Source: Bacteroidota bacterium (GTDB taxonomy: Bacteria > Bacteroidota > Ignavibacteria > Kryptoniales > JAKASW01). Taken from it: DNA of 38,212 nt. Where the stretch lies: contig JAJYRM010000028.1 in NCBI GenBank assembly GCA_021794075.1, positions 1 through 38,212 of the forward strand. The letters are read 5' to 3'. Both the position numbers and the translations under genes were made by a program. The notes under the pieces are model-generated. The model searched no databases and had not been told where the DNA came from. It worked only from the letters and a program-made list of their open reading frames with translations. Positions 25,448 to 32,674 of the stretch are shown here, one piece after another (the first letter of the stretch is position 1; every line of letters begins with the position of its first letter).

Positions 25448-26437
25448 CTAAGGAACTATGAAGGACGCTTCTTTAGAACGGGAACTGTTGCCGTAACTGT
25501 CTGTAATTCCGATAGTCCAAAAATATTGTCCAGGCTTCAGCGAATCGGGATAGGTGTAAGAAACGTCGTTCGGCCCCAGTATGATCGAGTTTCCCACTTG
25601 AGAAGGCGTGCCTGCGCTAATCAGAAACAGCTGAAGAGAGTAGGTATAGCTGAACGAAGCGGACGGTGGATTCCATTCAAACGTCGGAGACGCAGAAGTG
25701 GTATCGCTGTTCCCCGGAGACGTCGGCGCAGGCTCCGATTCAATTATTCTGGAGACGTAAAAAGGTCCCTGGCTCGTCAATCCATTTTCTCTATCACTAG
25801 CATAGACGAAGAATTCTTTGCCGACCAACCACTGCAAGTCCTGGCCCGGGAGCTGCGTCGCGTTTATTGTCGCCTGAAAAGTCCCGGTCCCTCCGGAATA
25901 GCTCATGTTGAACGAAAGTGAATCAACCTGCACATGAACTGTCGAGTCTACTATGTCACCAATCCCGTCGGGATCTGCCACGTTAGCTGTAACTGTCGCA
26001 TAGTAAACAGGACCAGGCCACCATTGGTCTATCTTCGTCGTGACAACCTCTGGATTTGTGATAACGGGAAGCGCGTCGAGGTGAACAGTAGTATCGTAAG
26101 TCGCGCCAACCGGGAGTGTGATACTCAATGTGTCGGCCATAAAGGAGGGTTTAGTTATCACCAAAGTCAGACTCCCCGCTGGCGCGTCCGCGAAACTGAA
26201 GCTACCGTCAGATGCCGTCAATTCCGCAGATCCGTTCTGTTCTACGGTGACGAGCGCATTGGGGATGCCTGAATAAGGAAAACTCAGAGAGAGCACCTTT
26301 CCGTTAAGGTTTCCAGCATTCCGATAGTTTGGGGATCCTGGATCCAGAGGATTGTCATGAGGTGCATCGGGTGCGCAGCCAAACTGAATCATCATCAGGC
26401 TGCAAATTATCATGACGACACCTATCGAACTCCTCAT
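25448..26437 (-). CDS. Lipoprotein with carboxypeptidase-regulatory-like and Ig-like modules
   Basis: First gene of the five-gene signalling operon. The 329-residue product starts with a lipoprotein signal (about 1-20, MIQFGC lipobox, Cys21) followed by the DNPLDPGSPNY wording often seen at the start of lipoproteins in this phylum. A carboxypeptidase-regulatory-like domain follows (about 43-118, NGKVLSLSFPYSGIPNALVTVE, SDGSFSFADAPAG). Two Ig/fibronectin-like beta regions (about 125-230 and 235-329) complete it; the last ends SRSKEASFIVP. The start has a good site (TAGGAG). It is probably exposed at the outer membrane or periplasm, where it could sense or present a ligand for the kinase; this is inference. 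No enzyme motif is seen. Confidence 0.8.
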   Translation of the reverse strand: MRSSIGVVMIICSLMMIQFGCAPDAPHDNPLDPGSPNYRNAGNLNGKVLSLSFPYSGIPNALVTVEQNGSAELTASDGSFSFADAPAGSLTLVITKPSFMADTLSITLPVGATYDTTVHLDALPVITNPEVVTTKIDQWWPGPVYYATVTANVADPDGIGDIVDSTVHVQVDSLSFNMSYSGGTGTFQATINATQLPGQDLQWLVGKEFFVYASDRENGLTSQGPFYVSRIIESEPAPTSPGNSDTTSASPTFEWNPPSASFSYTYSLQLFLISAGTPSQVGNSIILGPNDVSYTYPDSLKPGQYFWTIGITDSYGNSSRSKEASFIVP

Positions 26438-26673
26438 TAGCTCCTACTCAATCGAATCATTTTATTAACCGAGAGGGGCAAAATCAAGTGTTGATGGGGC
26501 TTAATTAAATGCCGATGATAGCGGCGGGAGAGCATTCTTCTGGAGGAGCTATTCATTGAATGAGCCAAGGAGGACCGGAACAGGACGCTTAGATCAATGG
26601 AAACACACTTAGCCTGCTGACGCAGGAAGGGACTCGCGTGTATTAAACTAATTTCTGAAGAAGGAAGTGACGC

Positions 26674-26955
26674 CTATTTGCCGCGGATGACCTTCACAAG
26701 TGAACTGGCGACGGAATTAAGTACATCCTCCGAATTGTAAAACCCGCTGTTGATTTTCCCGCGTACATCCGTCAGCTTGCCTTGCATCTGAGCATCATGA
26801 AGTTTCATCGCTTCGGACGAAAGCTGAACCTTGTCGCTTATGTTGCCGGTCGAACTCCCTTCCCCTTGAGATGTTTTCTCTGTCGCGCTCAATTTGTTCT
26901 TGACTTCTTTCACATTTACAGAGCTGAGACTTTGGTCAATTGGATTAATAGCCAT
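26674..26955 (-). CDS. flgM: FlgM-like anti-sigma-28 factor
   Basis: Small protein (93 residues from the chosen start) that would bind the flagellar sigma-28 until the hook is complete. A disordered N-terminus is followed by the typical FlgM core: DKVQLSSEAMKLHDAQ (about 41-56) and LTDVRGKINSGFYNSEDVLNSV (about 62-83), matching the family pattern of an LSSEA motif and an I-x-x-G-x-Y helix. The start was set at the ATG at 26955 because GAGGAGG lies just upstream; the ATG at 26985 would add 10 residues but has no such site. It overlaps the preceding flagellar gene by 11 bases. It is the last gene of the filament operon. The sigma-28 gene itself is not in the window. Confidence 0.78.
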   Translation of the reverse strand: MAINPIDQSLSSVNVKEVKNKLSATEKTSQGEGSSTGNISDKVQLSSEAMKLHDAQMQGKLTDVRGKINSGFYNSEDVLNSVASSLVKVIRGK

Positions 26956-27346
26956 GTCGGCCTCCTCGAATCTTATCCTGCTCATTCTTTGTCAAATTCA
27001 CATGGGCAGAGCGGCGCATAGCGGCATAGGTGGCGATTTTTTTTGCGCCCGTGATCGTAGCTAGTTCCTTTGTCAACGACGTCATCCTGGAGCGAATGTT
27101 CGAATTCGCTTCAGACACGTCATTTTCGATGTTTTTCATCAAAACTTCCATTTCACTCATTCTATCGGAACTTGCCAGCGAAACTTTAGCGTCTCGAAGC
27201 TCACGCAGGGATTCAATGAGAGCGACCCGCTCGCCAATCAACCGCGACGCATCCTGCAAGTCACCCTCGGCTATTCTACCTTTGATCTTGGAGGCATTCT
27301 CGGCCAATTCTCGAATTATCCTTAAAGCCTCTTGCTCCTGGTTCAT
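26945..27346 (-). CDS. FlgN/FliT-like flagellar chaperone
   Basis: A 133-residue, entirely helical protein without signal peptide or membrane segment. Heptad-like wording runs through it (EQEALRIIRELAENASKIKG, RIAEGDLQDASRLIGERVAL, SEMEVLMKNIENDVSEANSN). The E-G-D-x-x-x-A-x-x-L-I-x-x-R-V-x-L pattern is common in FlgN- and FliT-type export chaperones. Its position after fliD favours FliT (cap chaperone), while its overlap with flgM favours FlgN (hook-filament junction chaperone). The sequence alone cannot decide, so no symbol is given. Confidence 0.7.
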   Translation of the reverse strand: MNQEQEALRIIRELAENASKIKGRIAEGDLQDASRLIGERVALIESLRELRDAKVSLASSDRMSEMEVLMKNIENDVSEANSNIRSRMTSLTKELATITGAKKIATYAAMRRSAHVNLTKNEQDKIRGGRHGY

Positions 27347-27395
27347 CTAGAAACTCTTTTTGATAGAAATAATTTGCACAAGAAAGTCGACAGCA

Positions 27396-28904
27396 TCAGA
27401 CAGCCATTCCACTCGATGCCATGCCACTCCAAATATTATTCAGGTTACTTTGGGTCTGGCCTAGTTGAATCAGCGTCGACTCGTACGCGGAATATTGTTG
27501 CTGCATGGCATTTGCCTGAAGATTAATACTCTGCTGCATCGAAGTTATCATGTTGTTCATCGAAGTCACCTGATCCTGGGCGCCGTTGATCTTCTGATCC
27601 ATGACACCACCAGGATTAGTAAACTGTTGAAGCGCTGTATTAAGCTGAGTCGCGACGCCAGAGGATGAATTAAAAAGAGCTACGACAGCGCTAGGATTGG
27701 ACGTCAGGGCGCTGTTGAGTTTCGACTGATCGCTTATGGAAAGCGTACCGTCGTTGTTCAACGTGATCCCGATCGCGCTAAGCGTGTTAGGACCGCCGCT
27801 GACGGCCGAGCTAACCTGTCCCATCACAATATTCTCCAGCGACATCTGGAGATTCATTATGCTGACGTCTCCTGCAAGCGGACCTCTCGTGACGGTCTGG
27901 TTACCAGAGGAATCGGTCGATGTCGTATCGGTAACGTCCGTATTCAGAGTCGATATGACGCTGTTATACTTGCTTATGAATGTATTCAGCGTCGTTTGGA
28001 TAGCGCTCGTATCGGGACCGACAGTTAGCGTGACAGGATTTGCCGTCGACTGCTGCGATCCTGCCAGATTGAGCGTTACGCCGGTCAAGACATTCGAGAC
28101 TGTGTTCGAACTACTGACGATAGGTATACCGTCAAGCGTGAAATTCGCGTCGAGGGTACTTGTCGAGCTATTGACGTACCCAGCGCTTGTAGACGTAGAT
28201 GCGGTGCGCGAACTTATTACGCTACTCGTCCACCCGACATTTTGCAGCAACGTGCCTGTTACATCGGCGACGCTTATGGCATTCGTTGAGCCGGTATTTG
28301 TGCTCTGAAATACAAGCCTGGACGTCGTGGATGTATCGTTGACGACCGATGCGGTAACTCCAGCGCCGGCTGAATTGACCGCATTCGCTATGTTGGTCAA
28401 CACCGTCGAGTTTGTGTCTCCCGCCGCAACGTTGACATTAACGTTCGTCGCTTTTCCATCGACGGTTATAGAAAACGTGAAAGCCCCCGCTCCGGTCGCT
28501 GTCGAGATACTTGTCCCCGATTGTGTAAGTTCGTTCGATACGAGCGTGTCGCTCTTCGCAAGCTGGGAAACAAATACCGAGTGTGTCCCAGCTGTAGCCG
28601 TTGGCTGCGCCGTAGCAGTCACGACTGAGCTGTCGGAAGAAGTCGCGGTCTGCACGGCAAGCGGAGATAGCGTCCCGACCTGAGACAAATTGTTGGCCTG
28701 TGTCTGCAGGTTGGAAAGGGTGCTTTTCAGAGTCTGGTAGATCGAGATTGTCGAATTAATGGAAGCGACTTCCGCCTGCATATTGTAGACGGGTGTGCTA
28801 ATGGACTGGACGTAAGCCTGGACGAGCTGGTCAACGACCGAGGAGGTCGAAGAATTCGTGCTCAAAGTGGGAGCGGAAGAAAGGCTCGATATCGAAGAAG
28901 ACAC
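27396..28904 (-). CDS. fliD: Flagellar filament cap protein FliD
   Basis: Cap at the tip of the filament under which flagellin subunits fold. The 502 residues show the FliD layout: an N-terminal FliD_N region (about 15-110, VVDQLVQAYVQSISTPVYNM), a Ser/Thr/Val-rich middle (about 110-290) and a C-terminal region (about 295-480) with SKYNSVISTLN, GPLAGDVSIMNLQ, IGITLNNDGTLSISDQSKLN and the final coiled coil (ITSMQQSINLQANAMQQQYSAYESTLIQLGQTQ). The start is GTG at 28904, supported by GGGAGGT just upstream. fliS lies 16 bases upstream. Confidence 0.93.
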   Translation of the reverse strand: MSSSISSLSSAPTLSTNSSTSSVVDQLVQAYVQSISTPVYNMQAEVASINSTISIYQTLKSTLSNLQTQANNLSQVGTLSPLAVQTATSSDSSVVTATAQPTATAGTHSVFVSQLAKSDTLVSNELTQSGTSISTATGAGAFTFSITVDGKATNVNVNVAAGDTNSTVLTNIANAVNSAGAGVTASVVNDTSTTSRLVFQSTNTGSTNAISVADVTGTLLQNVGWTSSVISSRTASTSTSAGYVNSSTSTLDANFTLDGIPIVSSSNTVSNVLTGVTLNLAGSQQSTANPVTLTVGPDTSAIQTTLNTFISKYNSVISTLNTDVTDTTSTDSSGNQTVTRGPLAGDVSIMNLQMSLENIVMGQVSSAVSGGPNTLSAIGITLNNDGTLSISDQSKLNSALTSNPSAVVALFNSSSGVATQLNTALQQFTNPGGVMDQKINGAQDQVTSMNNMITSMQQSINLQANAMQQQYSAYESTLIQLGQTQSNLNNIWSGMASSGMAV

Positions 28905-28920
28905 GACTACCTCCCGTTTC

Positions 28921-29244
28921 TCACGACAATTTGAAAGCCTGTGCCCATGCGGAACGGAGTTGGCCGACTACCTTCGCGACCTCATCGAAATTCCCTTTTT
29001 GGGCCTGATTCTGGCAATATCTATAAAGTTTGAAAAAGCCGAGCGATACCTCGCGGTAATCGAAATTGAGCGCGGCTATCAATTGAGTCAGGCCAGCGCT
29101 GACGTTGTCGTAATTCCTGGCCTTTGAATTAACAATAACAAAATCATAAACCTTGAGTATAAGTTGCACCGGGCTCAAGCTCATTATTTCATTCTGCTTA
29201 TAATGCTTGAAAGCCGTCTTGGGTTTGTAGGATATAGTCTCCAT
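28921..29244 (-). CDS. fliS: Flagellin export chaperone FliS
   Basis: Small helical chaperone that binds the flagellin C-terminus and keeps it unfolded before export. The first helix carries the typical YKQNEIMSLSPVQLILKVYDFVI (about 16-38), followed by ARNYDNVSAGLTQLIAAL and FFKLYRYCQNQAQKG. From the chosen ATG at 29244 it has 107 residues; this start has GGTGAGG just upstream, while the earlier ATG at 29265 has no ribosome-binding site. A hairpin terminator lies between it and fliC, so expression after fliC may be partial read-through. Confidence 0.9.
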   Translation of the reverse strand: METISYKPKTAFKHYKQNEIMSLSPVQLILKVYDFVIVNSKARNYDNVSAGLTQLIAALNFDYREVSLGFFKLYRYCQNQAQKGNFDEVAKVVGQLRSAWAQAFKLS

Positions 29245-29304
29245 TGCCTCACCTTGACTTCGCATTCAGTTCATGTAATCAGTTGTGCGGAAATAAAAGG
29301 GAGA

Positions 29305-29331
29305 CCCGTCCAAGGTTTACCCTTGGACGGG
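29305..29331 (-). terminator. Hairpin after the flagellin gene
   Basis: CCCGTCCAAGG (29305-29315) and CCTTGGACGGG (29321-29331) form a perfect 11-bp stem with a 5-nt loop. On the minus strand it begins about 15 bases after the fliC stop and is followed by TCTCCCTTTTA, a modest U-rich run. It probably gives partial termination, so that fliC is made in excess over fliS and fliD. Confidence 0.85.
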
Positions 29332-29345
29332 CTTCCGCAAGCCGA

Positions 29346-30173
29346 TTACGGGAACAGTTTCAGAATGCCGCCCGGTTGTGCGTTCGCCTGAGCCAACTGC
29401 ACTGTAGCGGTTTGTTCCAGTATCTGGAGCTGAGTCGCCTGGACTTGAACCTGAGCGATGTTGGCGTCCATTATCTGGCTCGCCGCCGCCTGCGTGTTGG
29501 TGATTGACGTCTGCAGAACCTGCTGCTTGAAGCTGAGCCGGGACTCGAGAGACCCGACATACTGCAATTGCGAAGTGACCGTATTGATGGCACTGTCGAC
29601 GCTGCTTAGAGCGTTCGCGATGTTCGCCGTGGTCAGTCCTGTGAGACCGAGAGCGGACGAATCAACCGAAGTTGACAACGAGACCGACAAAGTATCACCA
29701 GTATCGGCACCGACCTGGAATGTCTTGCCGGTGAACACGTTGTTGAGAAGCTGCTGACCGTTGAACTTGGTCTGCGAGATGGTTTGGTCAATTTCACTCA
29801 TGTAGTCGTTGACCTGGGTGACTATGGCGCCAAGTTCCGAAGAACCCAGACCCGCGTTACCCGCCTCCGTCACGAGCGTCTTGACGTTTACCAGAATGTT
29901 GTTGATGGCCTGAAGACCGCCTTCAGCGGTAGAGAGAACGCTTTGCGCGTCGCCAACGTTCGTCAATGCCTGGCTCAATCCCGCAGCCCTTGCATTCAGC
30001 TTCGTGCCGATGGTGTATCCGGCCGGATCAACGCCGACGCTGTTGATACGCTTGCCGGTAGCCAACTGCAGTTCAGCCTGGTTGAGCTGCTGGTTGATGT
30101 TGTCCAACGCATTGTAGGCGTTCTGCGCGCCGATGTTTGTCGCAATGCGGAACCCCGATGTGAAATCGGACAT
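29346..30173 (-). CDS. fliC: Flagellin (short, D0/D1 only)
   Basis: Filament subunit of 275 residues. The N-terminal coiled-coil region (about 10-140, AYNALDNINQQLNQAELQLA, TGKRINSVGVDPAGY) and C-terminal region (about 190-275, VGSLESRLSFKQQVLQTSIT, MDANIAQVQVQATQLQILEQ) are both present, joined by only about 50 residues, so the exposed variable domain is almost absent. Such minimal flagellins are known in several phyla. The ATG at 30173 is preceded by GGAGG, 9 bases away. A sigma-28 promoter lies about 220 bases upstream and the leader between them is highly structured. The neighbouring family 2 glycosyltransferase may modify it. Confidence 0.95.
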   Translation of the reverse strand: MSDFTSGFRIATNIGAQNAYNALDNINQQLNQAELQLATGKRINSVGVDPAGYTIGTKLNARAAGLSQALTNVGDAQSVLSTAEGGLQAINNILVNVKTLVTEAGNAGLGSSELGAIVTQVNDYMSEIDQTISQTKFNGQQLLNNVFTGKTFQVGADTGDTLSVSLSTSVDSSALGLTGLTTANIANALSSVDSAINTVTSQLQYVGSLESRLSFKQQVLQTSITNTQAAASQIMDANIAQVQVQATQLQILEQTATVQLAQANAQPGGILKLFP

Positions 30174-30388
30174 GGTGCTATACCTCCATGTTATTGTTTT
30201 GAGCGACGTCCATGCCGCTCGTTGGAATCCGCAGGCCCTTTTCCATCGGACTTACGTCCGACCGGATGTGTGCAGGACCTCCGGTTAGAGGAGTTATCAA
30301 TTCAAGGCGGTCCGGCGGCTCTCCTCTCGCCGCCGCTCCCGCGAGCTGAAGCCTTGAAGGCTTTTTCCGGCTCACGAGCGTGCCTTAA
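30174..30388 (-). ncRNA. Structured 5' leader RNA of the flagellin mRNA (candidate cis-regulator)
   Basis: From the inferred start of transcription near 30388 to the fliC ATG are about 215 nt with many stems (transcript sense): AAGCC/GGCUU around UUCAA (about 30350-30364); GCUC-GCGG-GAGC (about 30336-30347); CGGCGGC/GCCGCCG (30313-30319 with 30329-30335); UCGGAC-GUAA-GUCCGA (30246-30261), which has a GNRA-type tetraloop; and GAGCGGC/GUCGCUC around AUGGAC (30201-30220), just before the ribosome-binding site. A longer-range pairing GCCUUCAA/UUGAAGGC-type (30351-30358 with 30301-30308) excludes the first stem, so two alternative folds exist. It resembles no riboswitch I can name. A 65-codon GTG frame (30178-30375) also crosses it and is not believed. 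Confidence 0.5.
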
Positions 30389-30393
30389 CAATA

Positions 30394-30420
30394 GTATCGG
30401 ATGTCACCTCTGGAACTTTA
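30394..30420 (-). promoter_or_regulatory. Sigma-28 (FliA) promoter of fliC
   Basis: On the minus strand: TAAA (30417-30420), a spacer of exactly 15 bases, then TCCGATAC (30394-30401), which matches 6 of 8 positions of the enterobacterial sigma-28 consensus TAAA-N15-GCCGATAA. Its position upstream of a flagellin gene, and the FlgM-like gene in the same cluster, support it. Confidence 0.85.
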
Positions 30421-30469
30421 GAAGTTTTTCACATGAATCAAACATCAAAGCGACACTATCGAGACGGTT

Positions 30470-31459
30470 TCAGATGCGGAGTAGCTCTTTACAGGCCTTG
30501 ATGAGGTGTTCAAGCTGAATATCCAAGCGCAGATTCCCCCCTCCATTTTCTCGGATCCGGAGAAGCATTTGGTAACCTTCAGTAATTTCGTTCATCGAAA
30601 GGAGGCCGACCGCTGCCACGTACATTGCTATACCGTTTGTGGGATTGTAATCGAGACACCGGTTTGCGTAACTGATCGCGTTATCGTTCTCATTGCTTTC
30701 CAGCGCCAGCTGTGACATTTTCATGAACAGCCTTTCGAGTATAGCGCTCCCCATTCCGACGTAGTCAAGGCCGAGCACCTTCTTCATTTCCGCGTACGCT
30801 TCTTCCTTCCTTCCCATGCTCATCAAGGTCACGCCGGTTTGGTAATGAAGGTACGGATCGTTTTCTGAACGAGACAGCGCTCTTCGCAAAATCTCAAGAT
30901 TCCTCGCGCCCCTGTCCACAGCCCCCTGAACGAGTTTCCTTGAATAGCCATGATGCAGAATTACGAGGTCGGATCGCTCGATCTTTCCACCGCTCTTCTC
31001 TATGCTTCCCCTGATTTGCTCGTGGACCGGCATTTGGTACCTGTACGCACTGCGGTTTCTGAACAGCCTTACTATCCCCATGTCTTCGTACTTCAGCACG
31101 TCCGTCTCCGGCATCTCGCTCCGAACAATAATCTCAACTCCGTCAGCGCGTGAAGCCTTGACAAGACCTCGAATCTTTTCTCTTGATTTTTCACTAAGTT
31201 CCTCATCCGCATCGAGGACGAGAATCCAGTCTCCGACCGCCGACTCCAGAGCGACATTCCTCGCCGAGGAAAAGTCGTTGTCCCAAGCGTGAGTCACAAT
31301 TTTAGCCCCATGACTGCTCGCGATTTCGACAGTCGAGTCCGTTGAACCTGTATCGACGACAATCACCTCGTCGGCTACTCCGTTCACGCTTTTCAGGCAA
31401 GCATCAAGATATTGAGCTTCATTCCTGACTATCATGCAAAGCGATATACCAGTAGGCAT
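30470..31459 (-). CDS. Family 2 glycosyltransferase with TPR-like C-terminus
   Basis: The 329-residue product has a GT2-type nucleotide-sugar domain (about 1-180): ISLCMIVRNEAQYLDACLKS at the start, VVDTGSTDST, ARNVALESAVGDWILVLDAD with the metal-binding D-x-D (LDADEEL) at about 83-88, and HHGY near 171. The C-terminal half (about 185-329) is helical with TPR-like units (YLHYQTGVTLMSMGRKEEAY, NDNAISYANRCLDYNPTNGIA). Glycosyltransferases with TPRs commonly modify proteins, and this one lies directly behind the flagellin promoter, so flagellin glycosylation is a good guess but only that. The start has GGAAGGA upstream. It is the last gene of the sensor/receiver cluster (45-base gap). Confidence 0.88.
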   Translation of the reverse strand: MPTGISLCMIVRNEAQYLDACLKSVNGVADEVIVVDTGSTDSTVEIASSHGAKIVTHAWDNDFSSARNVALESAVGDWILVLDADEELSEKSREKIRGLVKASRADGVEIIVRSEMPETDVLKYEDMGIVRLFRNRSAYRYQMPVHEQIRGSIEKSGGKIERSDLVILHHGYSRKLVQGAVDRGARNLEILRRALSRSENDPYLHYQTGVTLMSMGRKEEAYAEMKKVLGLDYVGMGSAILERLFMKMSQLALESNENDNAISYANRCLDYNPTNGIAMYVAAVGLLSMNEITEGYQMLLRIRENGGGNLRLDIQLEHLIKACKELLRI

Positions 31460-31504
31460 CCGAATTGTCCTTCCATTGTTCCGGCAAAATCCCCGCCGCC
31501 GGTA

Positions 31505-32623
31505 TTACTTCGGCTTGAATTTGTTGATCGAATCAACTTCGAGAGGTCGAAGCGTAATGTGGTCCACTCCCTCGGATTTTTCCTCGCCTTCCCGGTTGGT
31601 AAGGAGCACCGTCGTGCATTGTGGCTGAGCCTTTTTGAGCTGGCTGCAAAGCTCTCTTCCGTTTATCGATGGCAAACTCAGGTCGATGAAGGCAACTGCG
31701 AACCTTTCCGCGTCGAAGAGCTTCGCAGCTTCGACAGCATCGCCGGCGACTTTAAGTCGCGAAAACACTCGCAGAAGGTTCTGCGACTCCTCCTCGACCA
31801 GTTTCTTGTCATCCTCCACGAGAAGCGCCGTGAGTACGCCGGTTTCCGCCCCCTCCACCGGCTTCGATTCGATGATTTCCAAAGTCATCATGTTGAGATG
31901 GACATCAGCTTCCACCGTATAGCCAAGCTTTTCGATTTTTCCTACAAGCGCTCTTATGCTCGCGCTTCCTTCTATCTTATCCTCATCTACCGCCTCGCCA
32001 TCGGCTCCCGTGATCCTGAGCCCCACACGTTTACCTTTCCCCTCCGCGGCATCGCCAGGACCAGGCGTAGATGTGGTCATAAGCACGTCGCACTCCTTCA
32101 ATCCGGAAACGAGTACCACGTTTGAAAGAAGGTCACGGAGAATGTCGAATGTCGCCTGATCGGTTCTGATCTCGGCGAGCGACGAAGTCTCGAAGCCCTT
32201 TATCCTGATCGGCATATTCCCCGCGCCGCTGTCAGACTGGTTCATTAGGGCGCTCCTGACCGCCTCGAAGAGTTCATCCTGGCTCTTTGAAGAACCATCG
32301 AGGTCCATCGACATCTCTTTTGCCGCGGCGGCCAGATGAAGACGGATCTCCTGAAGTATTTTCTCTTCCCCCTGAACGAAAGAGAGGCGCGAGAGAACGT
32401 TGTCGATGGCTATCCTCGCGTTCCTCAGTGAAACAGGTACCCTTTCGATCGATTCCCTGAGAATCGCCTGTTCTTCCTTCGCCCGCTCCAGTTTGGAGTT
32501 CAAGAGGGCGGTCTCGGCCTGAAGCGCCGGGAGTTTCATCGTGAATATACTTTTGATCTTGTCGACCGACAATTCAACCATGGTGCGCGATAAACGATCG
32601 CTTGAGCACTTCACGGACATCAC
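31505..32623 (-). CDS. Degenerate histidine-kinase-like protein with C-terminal receiver domain (probable 3' part of a split hybrid gene)
   Basis: As translated from GTG at 32623, 372 residues. Residues 1-30 look like the end of a GAF domain; 30-105 are helical, like a dimerisation region but without the H-box His; 155-253 resemble an ATPase domain that has lost its motifs (an N-box-like ATFDILRDLLSNVV remains, but no DxGxG or GxGL). A receiver domain covers 262-372: EDD (270-272), phosphorylatable Asp314 in FIDLSLP, Thr342, and Arg359 where Lys is normal. The reading frame continues unbroken upstream for 17 codons (none a standard start) to the TAA that ends the giant sensor gene, so this is probably the 3' part of that gene. 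If separate, starts at GTG 32623, ATG 32620 or ATG 32581 are possible; none has a good ribosome-binding site. Confidence 0.7.
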   Translation of the reverse strand: MMSVKCSSDRLSRTMVELSVDKIKSIFTMKLPALQAETALLNSKLERAKEEQAILRESIERVPVSLRNARIAIDNVLSRLSFVQGEEKILQEIRLHLAAAAKEMSMDLDGSSKSQDELFEAVRSALMNQSDSGAGNMPIRIKGFETSSLAEIRTDQATFDILRDLLSNVVLVSGLKECDVLMTTSTPGPGDAAEGKGKRVGLRITGADGEAVDEDKIEGSASIRALVGKIEKLGYTVEADVHLNMMTLEIIESKPVEGAETGVLTALLVEDDKKLVEEESQNLLRVFSRLKVAGDAVEAAKLFDAERFAVAFIDLSLPSINGRELCSQLKKAQPQCTTVLLTNREGEEKSEGVDHITLRPLEVDSINKFKPK

Positions 32624-32674
32624 GCCGAGCCCGATGTTCGCGAAATCGATCTCGTAGATTCCCGAACCCGGGCC

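Noticed and set aside
20115-26673. Sigma-54 promoter controlling the kinase/activator operon
   Set aside because: A few TGGCAC words occur, but none has a TTGC box at the right spacing.
28904-28904. An ATG start for fliD
   Set aside because: The GTG at 28904 has GGGAGGT directly upstream and begins a typical FliD N-terminus; no suitable ATG lies nearby.
30174-30388. c-di-GMP riboswitch in the flagellin leader
   Set aside because: The conserved class I core (CACAGGGCAAACC and GACGCAAAGCC-like segments) and class II features were not found.
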